A DNA stretch of 32,919 nt from Acidobacteriota bacterium (GCA_021798735.1 JAJZCA010000005.1:1-32919), one strand, 5' to 3'. Counted from the stretch's first letter, positions 1-8,390 are shown. Numbers and translations are program-made. The notes: a model not told the origin generated them from the sequence alone.

Positions 1-46
1 GATAATGGCCTGCGGAAAATCCCGCTTCCACGGTAACTTCGTACAT
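1..46 (-). CDS. queD: QueD/6-pyruvoyl-tetrahydropterin synthase-like protein, N-terminus only (partial)
   Basis: Only the first 15 codons lie in the window, too short for the ORF track; the rest is off the left edge. They read MYEVTVEAGFSAGHY, matching the start of 6-carboxytetrahydropterin synthase (QueD)/PTPS proteins, where a short beta strand leads into an F-S-A-x-H segment whose His is a zinc ligand. The ATG is preceded by AGAGGA at suitable spacing, which supports this start. Family role: conversion of dihydroneopterin triphosphate toward queuosine, or toward pterins in PTPS relatives. Which of these applies cannot be decided from 15 residues. The downstream doxX gene lies on the same strand 110 bp upstream and shows no functional link. 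Confidence 0.6.
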   Translation of the reverse strand, partial: MYEVTVEAGFSAGHY

Positions 47-87
47 GCTTTTCCTCTAGCGGCGCGGAGAATTTCCCAGCCTCTTCT

Positions 88-93
88 ATTGTA
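88..93 (-). promoter_or_regulatory. possible -10 element (TACAAT) for the queD-like gene
   Basis: On the minus strand TACAAT lies about 41 bp upstream of the queD-like ATG, in the 110-bp gap after doxX. No good -35 hexamer is seen at 16-18 bp, so this is only a candidate. Confidence 0.25.
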
Positions 94-156
94 TCGAGCG
101 AGAGGGAAATCGGCAGAAGTCACCAGCCGTTGCGATCACACGAAGACGCAGACAGT

Positions 157-573
157 TCATCGGTGATAGAACAGCCAGCGACTCAAGGTGAAACGGCCGC
201 CGTCCGTCAGCAGGATCATCAGGTTAATGATGACGAAGGTCAAATCGTAGTGCCAGCCCGACGATTTCTCTCCCCAGAAGCCGGTCTTCCATTTCACCGC
301 CTTCATGTAAATGGCGCCAAACATGATCAGGATCAATCCCAGCGCAGCCCATTGCGTCAACACCCCGAACAGGATACCGAGGGCCCCCAGCACTTCTGCC
401 CAACCGAGGAAGATCGTGAAGCCGACGCTGAGACCCAGGCTTTCCGCCCGTTGCTGCGGAGATTTCAAGTGCGCCGAGCCGCTGGAAATGAAGACCGCAG
501 CGGAAATGATTCGCAGCAGCAGAAATCCCCAGTCGGCATATTGCATTGAGTTTGGAAACAGGAGGAATCCCAT
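157..573 (-). CDS. DoxX family membrane protein
   Basis: A 138-residue membrane protein of the DoxX family, short proteins with four helices and unclear biochemical role, often tied to redox or quinone-linked functions. The N-terminal helix reads LLLRIISAAVFISSGSAHL, with the small-residue stretch typical of DoxX, followed by helices around FTIFLGWAEVLGALGILFGV, AALGLILIMFGAIYMKAV and LTFVIINLMILL. The ORF track starts at 726, but the extra 51 residues are polar, unlike the family, and overlap the next gene. I chose the ATG at 573, preceded by a modest GAGGG. The next ATG (546) has no ribosome binding site. The upstream small membrane-protein gene is on the same strand about 70 bp away, so the two may be co-transcribed. 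Confidence 0.8.
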   Translation of the reverse strand: MGFLLFPNSMQYADWGFLLLRIISAAVFISSGSAHLKSPQQRAESLGLSVGFTIFLGWAEVLGALGILFGVLTQWAALGLILIMFGAIYMKAVKWKTGFWGEKSSGWHYDLTFVIINLMILLTDGGRFTLSRWLFYHR

Positions 574-646
574 GGACAACCCTCGCAAGTTCTGGAATTG
601 AGATGCGTGCGTAGCGGGTGCCGGAAAAAAGATGCCTCCGCTGTCG

Positions 647-895
647 TTATGGCCGCTTGCGCTCTCGGCGTTCGCGTTCTTCGTGACGGCGGCTGGCCTG
701 CTCAAACAGATTGGTGAGCGTGCCAATCAGACCCGAGAGCGCTCCCAGCACAAACAAACCCAGCGCAATCATGCGCCACATCTGCGCCTCGCCGGGCAGG
801 CCCGGTTCGTTCGCGCCATGCGTCCACGACATACCGAAAGAAGCAAGCGCGAAAACAATCAGCGCCGCCGAAAGAATATAGAGATTGCGGGACAT
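647..895 (-). CDS. small two-helix membrane protein, unknown function
   Basis: An 82-residue protein with two predicted helices (about residues 3-23, NLYILSAALIVFALASFGM; and about 42-62, MIALGLFVLGALSGLIGTL), ending in a very basic, charged tail (RRHEERERRERKRP) that should be cytoplasmic. I do not recognise the family. The ATG at 895 puts the first helix right at the N-terminus; the ORF-track start is a GTG at 922 adding nine polar residues. Neither has a strong ribosome binding site. It sits between dinG and doxX, all on the minus strand, in a tightly packed region, which favours a real gene over chance. Confidence 0.55.
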   Translation of the reverse strand: MSRNLYILSAALIVFALASFGMSWTHGANEPGLPGEAQMWRMIALGLFVLGALSGLIGTLTNLFEQASRRHEERERRERKRP

Positions 896-1036
896 ATTGT
901 TGTTTCGCTTGTCTTGTTTCACTCGTCAGGGCAATTCACCCGCGATTCGTCCCTCATGGTAGCAGCAGGACGACAACGTTCCAAACGTCCCTGCAACGCC
1001 GAAGGCAGGATGTCGCACTCACAGAGATGCGTTGGC

Positions 1037-3076
1037 TTATTCGAAGAAGACTTCCACGTCTTCAATGCGTTGCGTGACGCGATAGGGCGGCAGGCTCTCC
1101 ATAAATACGCGGCCGTAGCGCTGGCGCTGCAGACGCGGATCCAGCAGCACCAACACGCCACGGTCACTCAAGGATCGAATTAACCGGCCAAAGCCCTGCT
1201 TCAGCGCGATCACAGCGGAAGGGATTTGATATTCTGCGAACGCGTTTCCGCCTTCCGCTTCTATCGCCTTCATGCGCGCGGCAACCACAGGATCGCTGGG
1301 AACGGAAAACGGCAGCTTGTCGATGATGACACAACTCAACTGCTCACCCTGCACATCCACCCCTTGCCAGAAGGAAGAGGTACCAAGCAGCACGGCATTG
1401 GGGGTGATGCGAAACTCCTCCAGCAGCGCATTGCGCGGGGCAGTGCCCTGTAGGAGCAAAGGGAAGCCAACGCGCGCGATCAGTTGTTCATGCACCTGCC
1501 GCATCTGGCTGTAGCTGGTAAACAGGCAAAAGGCGCGGCCGTGGGTAATATTGAGAACCTCGCAGATTTTATCGACGGCAGTCCGTGTAAAGCCAGGTTC
1601 GCGAGGATCGGGCATTTCCGGCGGAAGATACAGCAGGGCCTGCTCGCCGTAGCGAAAATGCGAGGGCACGACAAGCTGCCGCGCACCGGTAAGCCCCAGG
1701 CGGCGCTGAATATGGTCGAAGTTTCCCTGAACCGTCAGCGTGGCAGAAGTCAGCACCACGGACGGTATGGATTCAAACAAATCATTCGCGAGTAATGAGG
1801 CAATTTCAATCGGCGTGGCCTGCAGCCAGGTGTTCGTTCCCGACTGCCGCAATCCGGTTGCACTGCGCCGTTCAATCCAGAAAACGAATCCGCGATCCGT
1901 CGACTCCAACAAAAATGTCAACTGGTTTGCCAGCTCGGCCGTGCGCTTTTTCAGGCCGCTCGCCTCTTCCACTCCACGCAGGCGTTCCAGCTCGCCAGTG
2001 AGCCGTTCGAGCGCATTGACAAGGTCAAGATACACGTCGCCGGATTGCTCCAGGAACTCCTCCCGGCCCGTGAAAGGCATGCGTCCTTCCGCGCCTTTCG
2101 GCTCTGGAAGCGCCGCGAAGAACATGCGCCCACGCTCACGGACCAATTCCGCCGCGGCAGTCAGCGACGCGGACAAAGCTTGCTTGGCGCGCAATAGTAT
2201 CTCCACATCGCGAGCCAATTCTTCAAAGCGCAGATTGCTGATGTTTACGCCAAAGTAGCTGGACGCAATCTCTTCCAGTTCATGCGCTTCATCGAAAACA
2301 ACGGCTGCGGCTTCGGGCAGTACGCCGGCGTCGGGCGCATTCTGCGCCTGCCTGCGAATCGACAAGTCCGCAAAGAAAAGATGATGATTCACGATGACGA
2401 TGTCGCTTTCCAGCGCGCGTCGACGCATTTGCGTGATGAAACAAGGCTCGTAGTTTGGGCAGGAGGAGCCGAGGCAGGCTTCTCCGCGCGCATCCAGACG
2501 ACTCCAAAGCGGGCTATTTTCAGGAATCGTTGTCAGCTCGGCGCGATCGCCATGTTCCGTCGTTTTTTCCCAATCGCGGATGGTGTTGAATTGATCGACC
2601 ATGTCGATGCCGGTCAGGATGGGCTGATCGCGCAGGGCGTAGAGCTTGTGGCGGCAAAGGTAATTGCCGCGACCTTTCATGTAGCTAACGTTCAGCGGGC
2701 CGAGCAGCGACTCGAGAAATGGAATGTCCTTGAAGAAAATCTGCTCCTGCAGATTTCGTGTTCCCGTCGAGATGATGACGCGCTGGCCCAGTCGCAGCGC
2801 GGGCAACAGATAAGCGAGCGTTTTGCCGGTGCCGGTTCCCGCTTCCACAATCAAATGCCGCTTTTCAGTGAAGGCGCGCTCCATGGCGCGGGCCATTTCC
2901 AACTGCCCTGGTCGGTATTCATAGGGCAATCCAGAGCGCGACAGGATACCGCCGGGCGAGAAAAATTCTTCCAGCCGGGGCAGCTTGCGATCCGTCGAAG
3001 GTTCCGTCGAGGAGGGTAGGGGCAAGGGTGAGAAGCACTCCAAATACTGCTTGTTCCTATAATAGGGAAGCAGCAT
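1037..3076 (-). CDS. dinG: ATP-dependent DNA helicase, DinG/XPD (Fe-S) family
   Basis: A 679-residue superfamily 2 helicase of the DinG/XPD type, a 5'-3' DNA unwinding enzyme used in repair and in resolving replication-blocking structures. Visible motifs in order: Walker A AGTGTGKT (about residues 79-86), four cysteines positioned as an Fe-S cluster domain (C141, C201, C206, C212), the DEAH box (262-265), motif III-like LTSAT, motif V-like SFWQGVD, and motif VI QGFGRLIRS near the C-terminus. All four cluster cysteines are present, so it should be an active Fe-S helicase. There is no N-terminal exonuclease domain, unlike Firmicute DinG. The ATG at 3076 has AAGGTGGGA upstream. It is divergent from der with only 14 bp between the start codons, so each promoter must overlap the neighbouring coding region. 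Confidence 0.92.
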   Translation of the reverse strand: MLLPYYRNKQYLECFSPLPLPSSTEPSTDRKLPRLEEFFSPGGILSRSGLPYEYRPGQLEMARAMERAFTEKRHLIVEAGTGTGKTLAYLLPALRLGQRVIISTGTRNLQEQIFFKDIPFLESLLGPLNVSYMKGRGNYLCRHKLYALRDQPILTGIDMVDQFNTIRDWEKTTEHGDRAELTTIPENSPLWSRLDARGEACLGSSCPNYEPCFITQMRRRALESDIVIVNHHLFFADLSIRRQAQNAPDAGVLPEAAAVVFDEAHELEEIASSYFGVNISNLRFEELARDVEILLRAKQALSASLTAAAELVRERGRMFFAALPEPKGAEGRMPFTGREEFLEQSGDVYLDLVNALERLTGELERLRGVEEASGLKKRTAELANQLTFLLESTDRGFVFWIERRSATGLRQSGTNTWLQATPIEIASLLANDLFESIPSVVLTSATLTVQGNFDHIQRRLGLTGARQLVVPSHFRYGEQALLYLPPEMPDPREPGFTRTAVDKICEVLNITHGRAFCLFTSYSQMRQVHEQLIARVGFPLLLQGTAPRNALLEEFRITPNAVLLGTSSFWQGVDVQGEQLSCVIIDKLPFSVPSDPVVAARMKAIEAEGGNAFAEYQIPSAVIALKQGFGRLIRSLSDRGVLVLLDPRLQRQRYGRVFMESLPPYRVTQRIEDVEVFFE
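3058..3063 (+). promoter_or_regulatory. -10 element TATAAT for der, inside the 5' end of dinG
   Basis: A perfect TATAAT lies 28 bp before the der ATG, giving a predicted leader of about 20 nt. It is located inside the first codons of the divergent dinG. The -35 region is not well conserved. It supports the chosen der start and implies that transcription of der begins within dinG. Confidence 0.45.
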
Positions 3077-3090
3077 GGTTTTCCCACCTT

Positions 3091-4596
3091 ATGACTCCCA
3101 TAAAAAAAGGCACACAATCCGGAGCGCGCGATCGCCGACGCCGGAATCCCGCTGCGGACGCACGCTGGCCGCTGGTCGCAATTGTTGGCCGTCCCAACGT
3201 TGGCAAGTCGACGCTGTTCAATCGCCTGACCCGCAGCCGCCGTTCCATCGTCGGCGACGAGCCTGGAATTACCCGCGACCGCATCTACGGCGTTGTCGAT
3301 TGGGGCGGTCGTAATGCCCGGCTGGTCGATACCGGAGGAGTTTTGCCCTCCGATCAGGAATTTATTCCGGCTGAGATTTTTCGCCAGGCCAAGGTTGCCT
3401 TCGATGAAGCCGCCGCCGTGGTGATGGTGGTGGACGGGCGAACGGAGCTAGCTGCGCCGGACCTGGAACTGGCGCGCTTGTTGCTGCGCCTGGGCAAACC
3501 GCTGATTCTCGCTGTGAACAAAATGGATGTCGAGGCGCTGCTGCCGCAGGCGGAAAATTATCGCCGCCTCGGGTTCAAAGAAATGGTTCCAGTGTCCGCG
3601 GAGCATGGAACCGGCATTGGCGACCTGTTGGATGCCATGTTTGCGGTGCTGCCGGTCGACGATTTTGCTCCGGAAGACGACGAAGAAGAACCTGCGCCTG
3701 CGGAAAAAGGCGGAATTGAAGAGCCTTTGCCGGAGGAAGAAGAAGAGATTCCATCCATTCCCGCCAAGGCTCCTGACGAAGTGAATGTGGCGATTATTGG
3801 CAGGCCCAACGTAGGGAAAAGCACGCTGCTAAACGCACTCACCGGCAAAGCCCGGGCCATCGTTTCGCCTATCGCCGGGACCACGCGCGACGCCGTGGAT
3901 GAACTGGTCGAGCGCGAAGGACAGAAATTCCGCTTCATCGATACAGCCGGAATTCGCCGCAAAGGCAAGACACATGAGATGGCGGAAAAGCTGTCCGTGC
4001 TGATGGCGCGCAAGCATTTGGAAGCCGCCGACGTCTCGCTGCTGGTGGTGGATGCCACCGCAGGCGTACTTGCGGCGGATGCAACCATCGGCGGCTACGC
4101 GCATGAAAGCGGTCGGTCGATGGTGATTGTGGTAAACAAATGGGACCTGGTCACCACGAAACGGACCGATGGCAAGCCGCCCGCAGACCGGAAAGTCTTT
4201 GAGGAACAATTACGCTACGCGCTGAAGTTTCTGTCGTACGTTCCGGTAATTTTTGTCTCTGCTGCCGAAGGCCAGAACATCGAACAGGTCTTTGCCACGG
4301 TGGTCCGTGTTGCCGCCGAACGGCAGAAGCGCGTCGGTACCGGCCAGATGAATCGATTCCTGGAGCGAGTGGATTTTGAGCGCGCGCCGGTGCCGATGTC
4401 GCGCAGAATGCGCATCCTGTATATGACGCAGGCTGGTGTTGCGCCGCCGACGTTTGTGCTGTTTACGGACCGCGACGTAAAACTGCATTTTTCTTACGAG
4501 CGCTTTCTTGAAAACCAGATTCGCGAAGCTTTCGGTTTTGAAGGCTCTCCGATTCGCTTCAAGATCCGGGCTCGGAAGCCGCGTTCACAGCGCTAA
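3091..4596 (+). CDS. der: ribosome assembly GTPase Der (EngA)
   Basis: Der has two tandem GTPase domains and a C-terminal KH-like domain and acts in 50S subunit maturation. Two identical P-loops, GRPNVGKST, occur at about residues 33 and 237. Each is followed by its own G3 (DTGG; DTAG) and G4 (NKMD; NKWD), and the basic tail (RARKPRSQR) fits the KH domain end. The 501-residue length is longer than the usual 440-490 because of a basic N-terminal extension and a long acidic linker (about residues 190-230, rich in Glu, Asp and Pro) between the GTPase domains. The ORF track starts at 3028, but that ATG precedes the predicted promoter. The ATG at 3091 lacks a clear Shine-Dalgarno sequence. Next gene is 121 bp downstream. 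Confidence 0.95.
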   Translation: MTPIKKGTQSGARDRRRRNPAADARWPLVAIVGRPNVGKSTLFNRLTRSRRSIVGDEPGITRDRIYGVVDWGGRNARLVDTGGVLPSDQEFIPAEIFRQAKVAFDEAAAVVMVVDGRTELAAPDLELARLLLRLGKPLILAVNKMDVEALLPQAENYRRLGFKEMVPVSAEHGTGIGDLLDAMFAVLPVDDFAPEDDEEEPAPAEKGGIEEPLPEEEEEIPSIPAKAPDEVNVAIIGRPNVGKSTLLNALTGKARAIVSPIAGTTRDAVDELVEREGQKFRFIDTAGIRRKGKTHEMAEKLSVLMARKHLEAADVSLLVVDATAGVLAADATIGGYAHESGRSMVIVVNKWDLVTTKRTDGKPPADRKVFEEQLRYALKFLSYVPVIFVSAAEGQNIEQVFATVVRVAAERQKRVGTGQMNRFLERVDFERAPVPMSRRMRILYMTQAGVAPPTFVLFTDRDVKLHFSYERFLENQIREAFGFEGSPIRFKIRARKPRSQR

Positions 4597-4717
4597 GCTG
4601 CCTTGCATTGGTGCGAAAGAAAGGCAAAGTTTTCTCCGTCCACGTCTTGTTGCTCGCCCAAGATATTCACATGATTGCAAGGCCAGCGACCGCGGCGGAT
4701 TTGCTATCCTGAGAATC

Positions 4718-5779
4718 ATGGCAGACAAGAAAACACTCCTAAGCCAACCTATTCAGCACATTGATATCAAGCAGCATGATGTACGCGCTCTGGTCGACGC
4801 CATGCATTCCATGGCCTACTCCTCGCGTGACTTGGCGCGTGCCGCCGAGATTTATGAGCGGATGCTCCGCGACCAGGATTGTGGCGTGATTCTGTGCCTG
4901 GCGGGATCGCTGATCAGCGCGGGTCTGAAGCAGATTTTCGTCGACCTGGTGCGCAACAACATGGTGGACGCCATTGTTTCGACGGGCGCCAATATCGTCG
5001 ACCAGGACTTTTTTGAAGCACTCGGTTTTCGCCACTATATTGCGGGCGATGAATATAAGTCTGGCACTCAGGACGGGGTGTTGCGCGAGTTGATGATCGA
5101 TCGCATCTATGACACTTTTATCGACGAAGAAGAACTGCGCATCTGCGATGAAACCACGCAGAAAATTGCCGACTCTCTCACCCTCCGCCCCCATAGCTCG
5201 CGCGAGTTTATCCGCGCCATGGGCGCATATTTGCAGCAGGAAGGAAAAACGCCGGCCAAGGGCGGTACGGACTCGATCGTACTGGCGGCCTACGAAAAAG
5301 ATGTTCCGATTTTCTGTCCGGCGTTCAGCGACTGCTCGGCTGGATTTGGCCTGGTCGCACATCAACACGCGCGGCAGGATAAGCCCAAGGTATCCATCGA
5401 TTCCGTGAAGGACTTCTACGAACTGACGCAGTTGAAGATCGCCAACCCTACGACCGGTCTGCTGATGATCGGCGGCGGTGTGCCCAAGAATTTCGCGCAG
5501 GATATCGTCGTGGCAGCGGACGTTCTAGGAGCGGACGCGCCCATGCACAAATACGCCATCCAGATCACTGTGGCCGATGTGCGGGATGGCGCGCTTTCCT
5601 CCAGCACATTAAAAGAAGCCAGCTCCTGGGGCAAGGTCGACACGACCTATGAACAGATGGTCTACAGCGAAGCCACGTTGGCTCTGCCGCTGCTTGCCGG
5701 GTACGCGTTTCACAAGGGCGCGTTCGCGGAACGTAAAGAACGCCGCTGGGCCCGTCTGCTGGAACCTGTGACGGCGTAG
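4718..5779 (+). CDS. deoxyhypusine synthase-like protein
   Basis: A 353-residue member of the deoxyhypusine synthase (DHS) family. Eukaryotic and archaeal DHS moves the aminobutyl group of spermidine to a lysine of eIF5A using NAD; bacteria lack eIF5A, and some bacterial homologues instead make homospermidine or act on other amines. Family features here: the nucleotide-binding CLAGSLISAGLK and STGANIVDQDFF stretches, GGGVPKNF, and SWGK near the C-terminus. The lysine in SWGK (K306) matches the lysine of human DHS that forms the covalent aminobutyl intermediate, so the protein looks catalytically competent. The track's start at 4508 overlaps der; the ATG at 4718 gives MADKKTLL, the usual family beginning. 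The substrate cannot be inferred from neighbours (der, a membrane hypothetical). Confidence 0.85.
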   Translation: MADKKTLLSQPIQHIDIKQHDVRALVDAMHSMAYSSRDLARAAEIYERMLRDQDCGVILCLAGSLISAGLKQIFVDLVRNNMVDAIVSTGANIVDQDFFEALGFRHYIAGDEYKSGTQDGVLRELMIDRIYDTFIDEEELRICDETTQKIADSLTLRPHSSREFIRAMGAYLQQEGKTPAKGGTDSIVLAAYEKDVPIFCPAFSDCSAGFGLVAHQHARQDKPKVSIDSVKDFYELTQLKIANPTTGLLMIGGGVPKNFAQDIVVAADVLGADAPMHKYAIQITVADVRDGALSSSTLKEASSWGKVDTTYEQMVYSEATLALPLLAGYAFHKGAFAERKERRWARLLEPVTA

Positions 5780-5817
5780 AATTTCTGCTGAAAGGCCAAC
5801 GGCCGTCCTTTGCTGTT

Positions 5818-6462
5818 GTGTCCCTGTATATCCCGTTGAATGGACCCGAAAAAACTCGGCGTGTGGAAGCGGTGTTGCTTTTTCTGGCCATCGTCGCCAC
5901 CGCGTGCATGATGCTGTATCAAGCGCAGCACTCCGTCAATGGGGCCTCTCATCACGATTTGATTTTCAATCCCGGATATCAGCACGCCCAGCGCCTGAGA
6001 GTCGCTACGGCGCGGGCTGCTATGGATGTGCTTGGGATGGCTGGCGCAGACAAGCAAGATCCCGCTGCCACGGCCGGCTACCAGACGGATTACCGTCTGC
6101 AGCGGGTACAGATCCACGCCGACTCCGAGGGGCTGGAGCGATGGGGCGCAAACGATGTCCACCGCCGTGGCTTGTTGCTCGAAATTCGCGCCAGTCTGGT
6201 TGATTTGAACGCGGCGCTGGACCAGGCGGCAGGTTCATCGCCGAGCGACAGCAGCCTTGGCAAGGTTCCTCTGTTGCCCGCGCTGAACCGCGCGGAGAGC
6301 GCATTCAGCAACTACGCAGCCAGCCTGACAGAACCCGCGCAGTTGCAGACGACGCATTATCTATTTGCCTCTCCGGTGTTGCTATGGTGGCTGCTGATGC
6401 TTCTGCTGCTTGAGGCAGCGGCCTTGACATGGGTGGTTTTGTCGGGGAAATTCACGAGTTAA
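5818..6462 (+). CDS. two-helix membrane hypothetical protein
   Basis: A 214-residue protein I do not recognise. It has one helix near the N-terminus (about residues 17-35, VEAVLLFLAIVATACMMLY), a long extracytoplasmic or cytoplasmic middle part with Ala/Gln-rich helical character, and a C-terminal helix (about 185-207, LLWWLLMLLLLEAAALTWVV). This layout, two anchors around a soluble helical region, resembles sensor-type or chemotaxis-like extracellular domains, but no signalling domain follows. The start is a GTG with no evident ribosome binding site and no in-frame ATG nearby. It is 38 bp downstream of the DHS-like gene on the same strand and convergent with the channel gene. Confidence 0.6.
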   Translation: MSLYIPLNGPEKTRRVEAVLLFLAIVATACMMLYQAQHSVNGASHHDLIFNPGYQHAQRLRVATARAAMDVLGMAGADKQDPAATAGYQTDYRLQRVQIHADSEGLERWGANDVHRRGLLLEIRASLVDLNAALDQAAGSSPSDSSLGKVPLLPALNRAESAFSNYAASLTEPAQLQTTHYLFASPVLLWWLLMLLLLEAAALTWVVLSGKFTS

Positions 6463-6499
6463 CTTTCCTGTGACTCCGCTGGCAGCCGCGCAACCAGGC

Positions 6500-7675
6500 T
6501 TAGAAGGAATGGCTTTCATCGATCGCTGCCTTGTTGACCGCGAGGCCTTTCCGTTGCTCGGTAGACAAAAGAGAAGCTTCTGTCTGTGAACGTAGCCCGG
6601 TGATCTGGGTCCAATTGCTGCGCTTTCCGGGTTGGGGATAAAACGGAGGCAGATCCTGCATCAGCAGGCGTCCCAGCTGATATGCCTGGGGCTCATACAT
6701 CGCGCGCAATTCCCGCAGCCGTTGCAGCGAAGTATCCCCCGCGCACAGCGTAAAGCCCGCTTGGGCCAACGGCTCACATATGTTCTGTAAGCTGGCCTGG
6801 GGTAGGCGATCTACCCCCGATGCGACATCTTCCAGCCCAAAAATATGCGCCAGGTCCAGAACAGCATGACGAGCCATCACAAACGTCAGTTGCGCCTGTC
6901 GAACTGCTTCCCCCTCGACGGTAGCTATCAATACGGCGCATGTATCCAGCATCGCCACCAGCGCGCTGAGCCAGCTTTGGTTGTCATGCTGGGAGCGAAA
7001 GAAACACAGTTGCGGATAGGAGATATGACTCTCCAACAATTCCGCGCTCCAGCGCTCCCATTCCACCAATAGGGTTTGCAGCGCCAACTCCCCGGCGGAG
7101 CCAGCATGGCGACGAAGTAGCTCCAGCGCTGTGGGCGGAGAGCCTGCCCGTGCATCCAGCAGAATGATGCTGACCTCGCGCCGCGAAAAGGCACCGTATA
7201 ACACAGGTAAATAGCCGATGACGCCTGCCACAAAGGCCAGCCCCATTCCGCCCTCCAGCGACACCAGAAATCGCGCAGGAACAGACAGCGGTACTACGTC
7301 GCCAAGACCAAGAGTGAACAGCGTTGTTCCGCTGACATAGAGATCCGTTTCCCAATTGCCAACGGAATGAGCGTCGGCAAATGGCGAACTGATCGCATGG
7401 TAGAGCAACGCGAAGCCGAGGATCAGGCCCGACGCCCAAATCACCACCAGCATCAACAATGAGAGCGGCCCAAAATAACTGAGAAAACTCTCGCGGCGGT
7501 TCGTCCGCCGCATTTTTTTGGCGATTGTCCGCCAGCGAATCCACATGGCGGTCATGAAGATTCGGGAGACGCGAAACCTGCCGCTAGCTCTTCGCGGCAG
7601 AATGATGGTCTGAAACGCATCCAGCAAGACTTCCGCCAGGCAAAGCATACCGAGGATGAGCGTGAGTAGCCACAT
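6500..7675 (-). CDS. pore-loop ion channel-like membrane protein (Ion_trans_2 type)
   Basis: A 391-residue protein with an N-terminal helix (about 1-22), a second helix (about 73-93), a pore-loop segment TTLFTLGLGDVVP (filter about residues 121-126) and a third helix (about 140-160), followed by a long soluble C-terminal half rich in helices. The pore loop aligns with the potassium-channel signature T-V-G-Y-G-D but reads T-L-G-L-G-D, keeping the glycines and aspartate and losing the tyrosine. Related two-TM bacterial channels are annotated as potassium channels; ion selectivity here is uncertain. The track starts at a TTG (7696); the ATG at 7675 begins directly with the hydrophobic segment. 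No clear ribosome binding site is seen for either start. It is convergent with the preceding hypothetical gene. Confidence 0.7.
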   Translation of the reverse strand: MWLLTLILGMLCLAEVLLDAFQTIILPRRASGRFRVSRIFMTAMWIRWRTIAKKMRRTNRRESFLSYFGPLSLLMLVVIWASGLILGFALLYHAISSPFADAHSVGNWETDLYVSGTTLFTLGLGDVVPLSVPARFLVSLEGGMGLAFVAGVIGYLPVLYGAFSRREVSIILLDARAGSPPTALELLRRHAGSAGELALQTLLVEWERWSAELLESHISYPQLCFFRSQHDNQSWLSALVAMLDTCAVLIATVEGEAVRQAQLTFVMARHAVLDLAHIFGLEDVASGVDRLPQASLQNICEPLAQAGFTLCAGDTSLQRLRELRAMYEPQAYQLGRLLMQDLPPFYPQPGKRSNWTQITGLRSQTEASLLSTEQRKGLAVNKAAIDESHSF

Positions 7676-8025
7676 AGCAGTTCTGCAGAGATTCAATCAC
7701 GACTGGCGCGACTCCGCAAAAGCTTTGAAAGAATACCGGTAGCTTTTGGCGGCTTGTGGGATATCTGTCTCAAAACTTCAAAGAATTTGTGCTCAAGATC
7801 GCAAAAATTAGGCTCTGTGCTCACTGACATTCCAGTGGCCGTACATGCACAATACGCAACCGTAAAGCGATATGACGATTCTCCCCGTTTGACCCGATTG
7901 CAACACAGCGTTCGACGCACTCTATCTGTCGCGGCTGGCCTTTTTCCATGACCTTAAAGCCTTGACTTCCGCACCAACGGCTTTTCGGCGAAGACGCGCC
8001 GCTAACGAGGAAGTCAGGCAGTACG
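7676..8025. other. 350-bp intergenic region
   Basis: This gap separates the divergent channel gene and the decayed receiver gene. Two short ORFs cross it (7693-7920 minus, 7754-7951 plus), but neither has a recognisable domain or ribosome binding site. TTGACT at 7962-7967 resembles a -35 box on the plus strand but has no -10 partner. Apart from the ribosome binding site of the receiver gene near its right end I see nothing else convincing. Confidence 0.4.
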
Positions 8026-8390
8026 ATGAAGCGCTAAATCTTGGTTGTTGACGACGAACAAACGGTAGCCGATACCCTGTGCATGATTTTAGAGAAGCGC
8101 GGATTTGATTGTTGGACCAGCGACTCCGGAGCTGAGGCTGTCGCCTTCGCAGACGAATTTTGTCCCGAACTGTTGCTGTGCGACATGAGCGGTCTGGAAG
8201 TAGTTTCGAAAATTATAAGAAAATGCCCAGACCGTCGCGTCCTGCTTCCGACGGGACATTATACGAACCTAGGGTCCGCCCAGAAATGGACACTCTCTCA
8301 CTCCACACCCAGCCGCGTCATGACCAAGCCCGTGCCGCCTGCCTGCTGCTGGAAGCGGCTGTGGCTTTGCTTCAGTCTCCACAACCGTAA
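8026..8390 (+). pseudogene. decayed response-regulator receiver-domain gene
   Basis: A single-domain CheY-like receiver with several lesions. The intact-looking start is ATG AAG CGC preceded by GAGGAAG, but the fourth codon is TAA, after which ILVVDDEQTVADTLCMILEK continues the normal receiver beginning. The acidic pair VVDDE and a phospho-acceptor-like Asp in LLLCD are readable, then a few residues normally found after the Asp (the MPG stretch) are missing before SGLEVV. The Thr (LLPTGH) and the Lys (MTKPVPP) are still seen, but the last helix, LLLEAAVALLQSPQP, is in a different frame, ending at TAA 8388-8390. Hence one nonsense change, one small deletion and at least one frameshift. The ORF track instead opens at TTG 8041 and runs in the wrong frame into xseA. 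Confidence 0.7.

Noticed and set aside
5791-5811. AAAGG...CCTTT inverted sequence after the DHS-like gene as a terminator
   Set aside because: The outer and inner stems cannot form together and no T-run follows.
7693-7920. 75-aa minus-strand ORF whose TGA overlaps the TTG codon upstream of the channel gene
   Set aside because: GTG start without ribosome binding site, Cys/Arg-rich sequence with no recognisable family, and the channel start is more likely ATG 7675.
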